A stretch of DNA of 5,882 nucleotides from Janthinobacterium lividum (GTDB lineage Bacteria > Pseudomonadota > Gammaproteobacteria > Steroidobacterales > Steroidobacteraceae). Under the pieces are notes generated by a model, which worked only from the letters and a program-made list of their open reading frames with translations, was not told the DNA's origin and made no database searches. Where the stretch lies: assembly GCA_943327025.2 (NCBI GenBank), contig CALPVO020000157.1, forward strand, positions 1-5,882, given 5' to 3'. A program made the position numbers and the translations under genes. This document shows, piece after piece, positions 1 to 5,068 of the stretch (position 1 is the stretch's first letter; each line of letters opens with the position of its first letter).

Positions 1-325
1 GCAGGCGACGCCCGAGTTCGGCAGCCTCGGGAGCGCTTTCCGCCATGGCAGCGCCGCCGCCGTGGCGCATCAGGGCGTTCACGAAAAACCGGTAGCCCTT
101 GTCGGTCGGTACGCGCCCTGCCGAGGTGTGGGGCGAGGCTACGAAGCCTAAATCTTCGAGGTCTGCCATGACATTGCGGATGGTGGCGCTGCTGATGGTG
201 AGGCCGGATTCACGGGAAAGCGTGCGGGACCCCACGGGCTCGCCGTCGCGGATATAGCTTTCCACCAGCACCCGCAACAAGTGCGAGGACCGTTCGTTCA
301 ACTCATCGCCACCTTCAGTTCGCAT
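1..325 (-). CDS. hrcA: Heat-inducible transcription repressor HrcA, N-terminal part (runs off left edge)
   Basis: HrcA represses heat-shock chaperone operons (groESL and often grpE-dnaK-dnaJ) by binding CIRCE operators, and it depends on GroEL for activity. Only the first 108 residues are in the window. They form the winged-helix DNA-binding domain. The diagnostic stretch runs from about residue 23 ([15 protein letters not shown]) through [16 protein letters not shown] (45-60) to the wing [17 protein letters not shown] (66-82), as expected for the family. The GAF-like and dimerisation parts lie beyond base 1. The start is uncertain. ATG at 325 is the first in-frame ATG, but the only strong Shine-Dalgarno (AGGAGG, complement of 352-357) lies 26 nt upstream of it. 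An in-frame TTG at 301, giving (M)[13 protein letters not shown], also fits the family's N-terminus. The gene is divergent from nadK. I see no CIRCE-type inverted repeat in the upstream region. The identity is secure and the start is not. Confidence 0.95.
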   Translation of the reverse strand, partial: MRTEGGDELNERSSHLLRVLVESYIRDGEPVGSRTLSRESGLTISSATIRNVMADLEDLGFVASPHTSAGRVPTDKGYRFFVNALMRHGGGAAMAESAPEAAELGRRL

Positions 326-339
326 ACGCAGTTCGCATA
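316..339. repeat. Short tandem duplication at the hrcA start (11-bp unit, 13-bp period)
   Basis: The 11-mer CAGTTCGCATA occurs at 316-326 and again at 329-339. On the minus strand this duplicates the sequence around the hrcA ATG, giving ATG codons at 338 and 325 that are 13 nt apart and therefore in different frames. The duplication increases the distance between the strong Shine-Dalgarno and the in-frame hrcA ATG. Confidence 0.8.
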
Positions 340-351
340 GGGCACCCGAGC

Positions 352-357
352 CCTCCT
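352..357 (-). promoter_or_regulatory. Strong Shine-Dalgarno upstream of hrcA
   Basis: The minus strand reads AGGAGG, the strongest ribosome-binding match upstream of hrcA. It is 6 nt from a GTG (345-343), 13 nt from an ATG (338-336) and 26 nt from the hrcA ATG (325-323). The first two are not in the hrcA frame, so the best-placed start codon does not begin HrcA. See the finding on possible leader peptides. Confidence 0.5.
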
Positions 358-387
358 GTAGTCCGACGACTTCCAGCCGTGTTTCGC

Positions 388-415
388 ATCATACTCCGCA
401 AGAATGCGCTGTCCC
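388..415 (-). promoter_or_regulatory. Candidate sigma-70-type promoter for hrcA
   Basis: On the minus strand a TATGAT hexamer (complement of 388-393, five of six matches to TATAAT) is preceded, after a 16-nt spacer, by GGGACA (complement of 410-415, four of six matches to TTGACA). Transcription would start near base 381, giving a leader of about 56 nt that contains the AGGAGG at 352-357. The call rests on hexamer match and spacing only. I see no convincing sigma-32 promoter on this strand. Confidence 0.35.
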
Positions 416-489
416 GCCTGACATCGCCCCATGTTATAAGTTTGCTCTAACGTGACCTATTTCCGGTCGCGTCATTGCAGGTTGCTCGC

Positions 490-1392
490 GTGTTCCAAAC
501 CGTCGCCCTGGTGGGCCGTGCCGACGACGAACGCATCACCACTTTGGTGGCGGATATCGCCAGCCATCTGCATGCCCGTGGGCGACAAGTACTGGTCGAC
601 CCGGCGCTGGCCAACGGCTTGCCCGCCTACGTAAATCGCGTCCCCGAGGCGCATTTCGCCAACACGGCGGAATTGCTGCTGGCCATCGGCGGCGACGGCA
701 CCTTGCTTCATGCGGCGCGCCTGGCTTTGGCTGCCCCCGAGCCCTGCCCGGTGCTCGGCGTGAACCGTGGTCGCCTCGGCTTTCTGGCGGACATCCGCCC
801 CGGGGAAATGGCTGAACGTTTGGACGAAGTGCTAGGCGGCGATTTCGAACGGGACGAACGCCGGTTACTGGAAGCGCGACTGGAAACGCCCGGTACGGCC
901 GCTCGCTCCATGCTAGCCCTGAACGATGTGGTGCTGCAGAACGACCAGCCCGGCCGCATGCTCGACCTCGAGTCTTCGGTGGACGGACGCTACGTGAACA
1001 CGCACGGTGGCGACGGACTCATCGTCGCCACGGCCACCGGCTCCACTGCCTATGCGCTGTCCTGTGGCGGCCCCATTCTCCAACCAGATCTCGACGTCAT
1101 CGTGGTGGTACCCATCTGCCCCCACACCCTCAGCGACCGGCCCCTGGTGCTGCGACGTGAGTCTCGGGTGGAGGTGCGTTTGGTGCCTCGCGTTCGGGCG
1201 CGCGCTGTTGTCATCTGCGACGGCGTCACCCTGGGCGAAATGGTTCCCGGGGGACTGCTGACCGTTGGTCCCTCTTCCGCCAGGCTAGCGCTGCTGCACC
1301 CGCCCGGCTACGACTACTTCCGCGTACTGCGCTCGAAGCTCCACTGGGGCCGCGGCGCGCACCCGGTACCCCAAGACGGCCCCTCGGACTAA
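490..1392 (+). CDS. nadK: NAD kinase (ATP/polyphosphate-dependent NAD+ 2'-phosphotransferase)
   Basis: This cytoplasmic enzyme phosphorylates NAD+ to NADP+ and so sets the NADP(H) pool. The 300-residue length is normal for the bacterial family. Numbered from the GTG start, the hallmarks appear in order: GGDGT (67-71) in LLAIGGDGTLLHAARL; GVNRGRLGFLADI (about 90-102); ALNDVVLQN (143-151), where the family often has NE rather than ND; the nucleotide-binding stretch GGDGLIVATATGSTAYALS (173-191); and the PICPHTLSDRPLVL segment (208-221). The C-terminus LLHPPGYDYFRVLRSKLHWG is also typical. I chose GTG 490 because it yields MFQTVALVGR, the usual family N-terminus, and has AGG eight nt upstream. 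A TTG at 475 would add five residues but has no Shine-Dalgarno. recN follows after 15 nt, so the two genes probably share a transcript. The pairing of nadK with recN is common in gammaproteobacteria. Confidence 0.96.
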   Translation: MFQTVALVGRADDERITTLVADIASHLHARGRQVLVDPALANGLPAYVNRVPEAHFANTAELLLAIGGDGTLLHAARLALAAPEPCPVLGVNRGRLGFLADIRPGEMAERLDEVLGGDFERDERRLLEARLETPGTAARSMLALNDVVLQNDQPGRMLDLESSVDGRYVNTHGGDGLIVATATGSTAYALSCGGPILQPDLDVIVVVPICPHTLSDRPLVLRRESRVEVRLVPRVRARAVVICDGVTLGEMVPGGLLTVGPSSARLALLHPPGYDYFRVLRSKLHWGRGAHPVPQDGPSD

Positions 1393-1407
1393 CCCCCGCC
1401 AAACGCC

Positions 1408-3198
1408 ATGCTTACCCATCTCTCCATCCGCGATTTCGCCATCATCGATGCCGTCGACCTCGAGTTGCGGTCCGGACTGACGGCGCTCACCGGCGAAACC
1501 GGCGCCGGCAAGTCCATCTTGGTCGATGCCGTCATGCTGGCCATTGGCGGCCGGGCCACCGCCGATGTCGTTCGTCACGGAGCCGAGCGCGCGGAGGTCA
1601 CCGCTACATTCGACCCGCGCGGATTGGAGGGCGTGGCCGAGTGGCTGGAGGCACAGTCCATCGCGGCCGAAGATGAACTGCTACTGCGACGGGTCATCGG
1701 GTCTGAAGGCCGCTCTCGCGTCTGGGTGAACGGGCAACTGTTACCCCTGAGCGCTGTTCGCGAACTCGGTCAATTGCTGATCGATATTCACGGGCAGCAA
1801 GAATTCTTGTCGCTCATGCGCCGCGAGGCACAGCGTGGCTTGCTCGATGCCCATGGCGACCACAGTGCCTTGCTGGCACCAATACAGACATTGGCGAGGG
1901 AACACCGCGCGTTGGCAGCAGAAGTGGCTGCGCTGCGCACTGCCGCGGCGGACCGCGACTCTCGCCTCGAATTGCTGCGTTACCAAGTGCGCGAACTGGA
2001 AGCGCTGGGTCTCAAGGAAGGCGAGGTCGCCGAACTGCTCGCCGAACATGCGCGCCTCGCGAATCGGTCTCGTCTGGCCGAGGCGGCACAGGCAGCGCTG
2101 GCGCTGACCTACGAAGGCGACAACCAGGACGCCCATGCCTTGGCCAGCCGTGCGCTCGCCCAGGTTCGCACGGTGAGTGAGTTCGACAGCAAGTTGCAGC
2201 CCGTGGAAAGCCTGCTGTCTGAAGCACTCATCCAATTGAAAGAAGCCGGTGCGGCCCTGTCCGGGTATCTCGACACGCTCGAGGTAGACCCGCGGCGACA
2301 GACCTATGTGGAAAACCGTATCGGCTCCGTCGACGAACTGGCCCGTAAGCACCGACTGACGCCCGAGGAACTGCCAGCACAACTGCTGGCACTGCAAACC
2401 GAGTTGGCGCGGCTGGAAAATGCCGAGACGACGGTGGTGGCACTGGAGCAGCAGTTATCCGCGCTGCGCAAGGACTACGGGCGTGCCGCTGCCGCCCTCA
2501 CGCAGGCGCGCCATGCAGCCAGCACAGACCTCGGGCAGCAAGTCACTTCTCTGATGAAAGTGCTCGGCATGCCCGGCGGCACGTTCGTCATTGAGGTACG
2601 CCCGCGGGAGGGCGCCGAGCCGGCGCCGGAGGGCCTGGACGAAGTCGAGTTCCTGGTCTCCGCCAACCCGGGGCAGCCGCCGAAGCCGGTGGCCAAGGTG
2701 GCCTCTGGCGGCGAACTCTCGCGTATCAGCTTGGCGGTGCAAGTAGCCGCAGCCACCGGCAGCCAAGGGCGCCTTTGCATGATCTTCGACGAGGTGGACG
2801 CCGGCGTTGGTGGTGGCGTGGCAGAACGCGTAGGCCGCCAACTCCATGCCTTGGGCACCCGCGGCCAGGTGTTGTGCGTCACGCACTTGGCACAAGTGGC
2901 CAGCCAGGCAGACCACCACGTACGCGTGGCCAAACTGACGGATGGCAAGACCAGTCGCACCACGTTGGCAGCACTAGGCGCCGAGGAACGGGTCGAAGAA
3001 CTGGCTCGCATGCTAGGGGGCGTGGAGCTTACCCAAGCTGCCCGCGAACACGCCCGCGAAATGCTGGGCGCCCGCGAGCGCGAAGCCGCCGCCGCGGTGG
3101 CCAAACCGCAGGCTAAGGCGAAGCCGCCGGTTAAACCGTTGGCGGCACCGCGGCGCGGTGCGGGCAATTCTCGCGGCGGCAGTGCGCGTAAAGAATAA
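1408..3198 (+). CDS. recN: DNA repair protein RecN (SMC-like ATPase)
   Basis: RecN is a cytoplasmic SMC-family ATPase that acts in recombinational repair of DNA double-strand breaks, in E. coli as part of the SOS response. Walker A is GETGAGKS (29-36), within a typical N-terminus (MLTHLSIRDFAIID). IDIHGQQEF (about 125-133) contains the Q-loop region. Residues about 155-370 are rich in Ala, Leu, Glu and Arg with heptad-like patterning, as expected for the coiled-coil arms. The ABC signature is ASGGELSR (432-439), Walker B is LCMIFDE (456-462) followed by VDAGVGG, and the H-loop is THLAQVA (H493). All ATPase motifs are intact. At 596 residues it is longer than E. coli RecN (553). The excess is an Ala/Lys/Pro/Arg-rich tail after about residue 552, whose last 21 residues are encoded opposite the 3' end of fur. 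No Shine-Dalgarno precedes the ATG, which suggests coupling to nadK. No LexA-type box is visible just upstream. Confidence 0.97.
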   Translation: MLTHLSIRDFAIIDAVDLELRSGLTALTGETGAGKSILVDAVMLAIGGRATADVVRHGAERAEVTATFDPRGLEGVAEWLEAQSIAAEDELLLRRVIGSEGRSRVWVNGQLLPLSAVRELGQLLIDIHGQQEFLSLMRREAQRGLLDAHGDHSALLAPIQTLAREHRALAAEVAALRTAAADRDSRLELLRYQVRELEALGLKEGEVAELLAEHARLANRSRLAEAAQAALALTYEGDNQDAHALASRALAQVRTVSEFDSKLQPVESLLSEALIQLKEAGAALSGYLDTLEVDPRRQTYVENRIGSVDELARKHRLTPEELPAQLLALQTELARLENAETTVVALEQQLSALRKDYGRAAAALTQARHAASTDLGQQVTSLMKVLGMPGGTFVIEVRPREGAEPAPEGLDEVEFLVSANPGQPPKPVAKVASGGELSRISLAVQVAAATGSQGRLCMIFDEVDAGVGGGVAERVGRQLHALGTRGQVLCVTHLAQVASQADHHVRVAKLTDGKTSRTTLAALGAEERVEELARMLGGVELTQAAREHAREMLGAREREAAAAVAKPQAKAKPPVKPLAAPRRGAGNSRGGSARKE

Positions 3199-3571
3199 GC
3201 GCGTGGTCGGCTATCTCGAACCCGCGCTCCGCCGCAATGGCATCCTGCCGCTGTTCAATGCCATGGTCGCTGAACTCTTCGACGCGCCCGCAGTCCACAC
3301 AGACGATATGGTCGTGGTGCTCGCCGCGGTTCAGTTCGAAGACGGCCATACCGCCTTCGAAATGGTGGCGTGATACCAGCCCAGCAGCCTCGAACTGCGT
3401 CAGCACGCGGTAAACGGTGGCCAGCCCAATGTCCTCGTTGGACTCGAGCAACTGACGGTAGATATCTTCAGCGCTGAGGTGCCGGGCGGCGTTACCGGCC
3501 AGGATGTCGAGGATCTTCACCCGCGGCATCGTTACCTTCAGCCCGGCATTGCGCAGGTCTTGTTGTTCCAC
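3131..3571 (-). CDS. fur: Ferric uptake regulator Fur
   Basis: Fur is a cytoplasmic dimeric metalloregulator that binds Fe(II) and represses iron-uptake genes. From the GTG at 3571 the protein has 146 residues (E. coli Fur has 148) and begins (M)EQQDLRNAGLKVTMPRVKILDIL. The winged-helix part runs through HLSAEDIYRQLLE (31-43) and the recognition helix GLATVYRVLTQFE (49-61), then HHFEGGMAVFEL (69-80). The dimerisation and metal part shows HHDH (85-88), the CxxC pair C91/C94, and the second pair C131/C136. The family's metal-binding residues are present. The start is supported by AAGGAG 7 nt upstream. A second in-frame GTG at 3595, also preceded by AGGAGTG, could give a form 8 residues longer. 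The gene is divergent from bamE, as in xanthomonads, and its 3' end overlaps the end of recN by 68 bp. I see no clear Fur box in the intergenic region. Confidence 0.96.
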   Translation of the reverse strand: MEQQDLRNAGLKVTMPRVKILDILAGNAARHLSAEDIYRQLLESNEDIGLATVYRVLTQFEAAGLVSRHHFEGGMAVFELNRGEHHDHIVCVDCGRVEEFSDHGIEQRQDAIAAERGFEIADHALILYAHCRRENCPHRAAVPPTV

Positions 3572-3576
3572 GGCAC

Positions 3577-3583
3577 CACTCCT
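3577..3583 (-). promoter_or_regulatory. fur ribosome binding site (proximal copy)
   Basis: The minus strand reads AGGAGTG here (AAGGAG with the adjoining base), followed by GTGCC-type sequence and then the GTG at 3571-3569. The 7-nt spacing between AAGGAG and the GTG fixes the 146-residue Fur start. The same 7-mer recurs upstream at 3600-3606. Confidence 0.75.
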
Positions 3584-3599
3584 TCGCGCCCCCACGGGG

Positions 3600-3606
3600 C
3601 ACTCCT
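3600..3606 (-). promoter_or_regulatory. Second AGGAGTG site before an upstream in-frame GTG of fur
   Basis: An exact copy of the AGGAGTG heptamer lies 23 bp upstream of the proximal one. AGGAG here is 6 nt from a GTG at 3595-3593 that is in frame with fur and would add residues (M)GARRSGA before the usual start. It could be a true alternative start or a duplicated remnant. Sequence alone does not decide. Confidence 0.45.
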
Positions 3607-3610
3607 CGGG

Positions 3611-3616
3611 TATGAT
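3611..3616 (+). promoter_or_regulatory. -10-like hexamer TATGAT just upstream of bamE
   Basis: TATGAT matches the sigma-70 -10 consensus at five of six positions and ends 10 nt before the ATG at 3627. If used, the transcript would start about 4 nt before the codon, so the message would be nearly leaderless. No good -35 hexamer lies 16-18 nt upstream. The motif also contains the alternative start codons 3612 and 3615, so it may be coincidental. Confidence 0.3.
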
Positions 3617-3626
3617 GAGCGACACC

Positions 3627-4007
3627 ATGAACCCCCGCAACCTGTCTGCCAAGCTTCCCCGTGCCGGCCTAGTGCTGGCGCTGGCCCTCGCCGCCCTGCC
3701 GCTTGCCGGCTGCGTCTACCGGGTGAACATCCCGCAGGGGAACTTCCTCGAACAAAAGACCGTGGACCAAGTGCAGATCGGCATGACCCGCGCGCAGGTG
3801 CGGTTCCTGCTCGGAACCCCGCAAGTTCCGGACCTGTTCAACAACAACCGGTGGGAATACCTCTACCTGTTCCACGACGGCAAGGCCCGCAAGACGGAGC
3901 GCCGCGAGTTCGTGGTGCACTTCGATAACGACAAGGTGGCCAAGGTAGAGTTGCCCACTGGCACGCTGCCTAACGACGCGCCTCGCGCGCCCGTCAACGG
4001 CGCCTAA
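3627..4007 (+). CDS. bamE: Outer membrane protein assembly factor BamE (SmpA/OmlA lipoprotein)
   Basis: BamE is a small lipoprotein on the periplasmic face of the outer membrane. It belongs to the BAM complex, which inserts beta-barrel proteins. From ATG 3627 the product has 126 residues (E. coli BamE has 113). A lipoprotein signal peptide is clear: basic N-region (MNPRNLSAKLPR), hydrophobic stretch (AGLVLALALAALP), and lipobox LAGC with Cys29 as the acylation site. The next residue is Val, not Asp, which agrees with sorting to the outer membrane. The mature part carries the SmpA/OmlA domain: IPQGNFLEQKTVDQVQIGMT, the RAQVRFLLGTPQVPDLF turn, and WEYLYLF, ending in a short Pro/Ala tail. In-frame ATGs at 3612 and 3615 would add up to five residues. 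None of the three starts has a good Shine-Dalgarno. The gene is divergent from fur and convergent with smpB. Confidence 0.93.
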   Translation: MNPRNLSAKLPRAGLVLALALAALPLAGCVYRVNIPQGNFLEQKTVDQVQIGMTRAQVRFLLGTPQVPDLFNNNRWEYLYLFHDGKARKTERREFVVHFDNDKVAKVELPTGTLPNDAPRAPVNGA

Positions 4008-4022
4008 AGCCAGCCTCCCTCT

Positions 4023-4044
4023 AGTCGGGAGCTTGCTCCCGACT
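4023..4044. terminator. Perfect hairpin between convergent bamE and smpB (bidirectional terminator or REP-like element)
   Basis: AGTCGGGAG (4023-4031) and CTCCCGACT (4036-4044) form a perfect 9-bp stem around a CTTG loop. It begins 16 nt after the bamE stop and ends 9 nt before the smpB stop on the opposite strand, an ideal place for a shared terminator. No T-tract follows on either strand, so it is not a textbook intrinsic terminator. The CTAG lead-in and GGAGCTTGCTCC core recall short palindromic REP-type repeats of pseudomonads and xanthomonads, which often sit between convergent genes. I see no second copy in this window. Confidence 0.6.
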
Positions 4045-4052
4045 CGCCGCGG

Positions 4053-4574
4053 CTAGCGGTTCCGGTCCTTCAGGACGCGGCTCTTCTCGCGCTTCCAATC
4101 CTTGTCCTTCTCCGTGGCGCGCTTGTCGTGTTCCGCCTTGCCTTTGGCCAGGCCCAGTTCCAGTTTGGCGCGACCGTCCTTCCAGTAAAGGCTCAGCGGT
4201 ACGAGGGTGTAGCCCTTGCGGTCCACCGCGCCCACCAAGTGGTCGAGTTCGCGCCGCTTCATCAGCAGCTTGCGGTTACGCGTGGGGGTAGCGATCACGT
4301 GCGTAGAGGCGCTGTTGAGCGGCGTCAGGTGCGCACCCAACAGCCAACCTTCCTCGTTTTTAATCACCACATAAGCTTCGGCCAACTGGACGCGCCCGGC
4401 GCGCAGGCTCTTCACTTCCCAGCCGGCCAACATCAGCCCCGCCTCGTACTTTTCCTCGATGAAATAGTCGTGCCGCGCCCGCCGGTTCACGGCAATGCTG
4501 CCGAACTGGCCGGTACGTTCTTTCTTTTCGGGCGTCTTGCCCTGTTTGGCGGTCTGGTTTGGCTTGCCAGCCAT
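4053..4574 (-). CDS. smpB: SsrA-binding protein SmpB (trans-translation)
   Basis: SmpB binds the tRNA-like domain of tmRNA (SsrA), delivers it with EF-Tu-GTP to stalled ribosomes, and so starts tagging of the incomplete peptide and release of the ribosome. The protein has 173 residues against 160 in E. coli. The difference is mainly a Lys/Gln-rich N-terminal extension (residues 1-23). The oligonucleotide-binding-fold core shows [20 protein letters not shown] (27-46), the [19 protein letters not shown] block (51-69), and KLLMKRREL (102-110). The C-terminal tail [19 protein letters not shown] (145-163) matches the basic tail that reads the mRNA channel. The ATG at 4574 is the only sensible start. 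Its ribosome binding site is weak. The gene is divergent from ratA across 43 bp. The tmRNA gene itself is not in this window. Confidence 0.97.
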   Translation of the reverse strand: MAGKPNQTAKQGKTPEKKERTGQFGSIAVNRRARHDYFIEEKYEAGLMLAGWEVKSLRAGRVQLAEAYVVIKNEEGWLLGAHLTPLNSASTHVIATPTRNRKLLMKRRELDHLVGAVDRKGYTLVPLSLYWKDGRAKLELGLAKGKAEHDKRATEKDKDWKREKSRVLKDRNR

Positions 4575-4605
4575 GGCCGTGCTCGTGATGGTCGGGCGCG
4601 TAATT

Positions 4606-4611
4606 TACACT
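4606..4611 (+). promoter_or_regulatory. -10-like hexamer TACACT directly before ratA
   Basis: TACACT matches four of six positions of TATAAT and lies 6 nt before the ratA ATG, in the AT-rich part of the 43-bp smpB-ratA gap. Transcription from it would begin at or next to the A of the ATG, which suggests a leaderless message and fits the missing Shine-Dalgarno. No good -35 hexamer is seen at the expected distance. Confidence 0.35.
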
Positions 4612-4617
4612 CTCCGC

Positions 4618-5067
4618 ATGCGCGAAGTACGAAGACAGGCTTTGGTGCCCTATACCCCGTCTGAAATGGACGTCTTGGTGAACGACGTTCCCCGGTACCC
4701 GGAGTTCCTGCCGTGGTGCCCCAGCGCCCGTATTCTCAAGGACGACGGCGACACCATCGAGGCGGCCATCGACATCGCCAAGGGCCCCGTGGGGTCCAGT
4801 TTCACCACCCGGAATACGCGAATACCGGGTGAGCGGTTGGAGATGCGGCTATTGGATGGCCCTTTCAAGACTTTGGAAGGGACCTGGCAGTTTCGTCCGC
4901 TGGGAGACCCGGCGGCGCCGCAAGGCTGCAAGGTGGAACTGCTGGTGCGGTTCGAATTCAAGTCAGGAATGCTGGGCATGGCGCTTTCGCCGGTGTTTGA
5001 AGCCAGTTGCAACACGCTAGTAGACGCCTTCGTGCAGCGCGCTCGGCAAGTCTACGGGCCGCGCTGA
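4618..5067 (+). CDS. ratA: RatA/COQ10-type START-domain protein (type II toxin RatA family)
   Basis: The 149-residue product matches the polyketide cyclase/COQ10 START-fold family. In E. coli RatA (YfjG) was reported to bind the 50S subunit and hinder 70S assembly, while the eukaryotic relative Coq10 binds coenzyme Q. Which role applies here is not visible. Hallmarks are REVRRQALVPYTPSEMDVLVNDV (2-24), YPEFLPWCPSARIL (27-40), a central IAKGPVGSSFTTRN segment, LLDGPFKTLEGTWQF (78-92), and the C-terminal amphipathic helix FEASCNTLVDAFVQRARQVYG, which closes the lipid-binding cavity in this fold. The ATG at 4618 was chosen because it gives the family N-terminus. The frame is open further upstream, but that part lies inside smpB on the other strand. 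No Shine-Dalgarno is seen; a TACACT hexamer ends 6 nt before the ATG. rnfH follows after a single base. Confidence 0.93.
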   Translation: MREVRRQALVPYTPSEMDVLVNDVPRYPEFLPWCPSARILKDDGDTIEAAIDIAKGPVGSSFTTRNTRIPGERLEMRLLDGPFKTLEGTWQFRPLGDPAAPQGCKVELLVRFEFKSGMLGMALSPVFEASCNTLVDAFVQRARQVYGPR

Positions 5068-5068
5068 G

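Larger units (their letters stand above)
326..489. promoter_or_regulatory. Divergent hrcA-nadK intergenic region
   Basis: This 164-bp gap must hold promoters for both directions. Its most AT-rich piece is around GTTATAAG (433-440). TATAAG (435-440) on the plus strand and TATAAC on the minus strand are both five-of-six -10 matches, but neither has a good -35 partner. CCCCATGT at 427-434 matches the -10 of sigma-32 promoters in the nadK direction, without a matching -35. No CIRCE repeat (TTAGCACTC inverted) is visible, so HrcA self-repression through a standard operator is not supported here. Confidence 0.5.

Noticed and set aside
427..434. CCCCATGT, a match to the -10 element of sigma-32 heat-shock promoters in the nadK direction
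   Set aside because: No CTTGAAA-like -35 lies 11-16 nt upstream, and an 8-base motif alone is weak evidence. It is mentioned only in the intergenic entry.
326..489. CIRCE operator expected near hrcA
   Set aside because: Neither TTAGCACTC nor GAGTGCTAA, nor a near match with a 9-bp spacer, is visible on either strand.
1741..2397. 218-codon minus-strand open frame inside recN
   Set aside because: It is a shadow frame with no recognisable motif, lying opposite the RecN coiled-coil region.
2475..3167. Long open frame (230 codons) on the minus strand inside recN
   Set aside because: It is a GC-driven shadow of recN. The translation is low-complexity, rich in Ser, Arg, Pro and Ala, with no family motif, and the recN frame shows intact ATPase motifs throughout.
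3572..3626. Fur box for autoregulation between fur and bamE
   Set aside because: The region is GC-rich and contains no repeat of NAT(A/T)AT-type hexamers. Only TATGAT is present, better read as a -10 or a start-codon coincidence. A short GCCCC-CAC-GGGGC inverted repeat at 3588-3600 is too small and GC-rich to call an operator.
4128..4664. 178-codon plus-strand open frame opposite smpB
   Set aside because: It is antisense to a clear smpB with conserved motifs, has no recognisable domain, and also runs across the ratA start in another frame.
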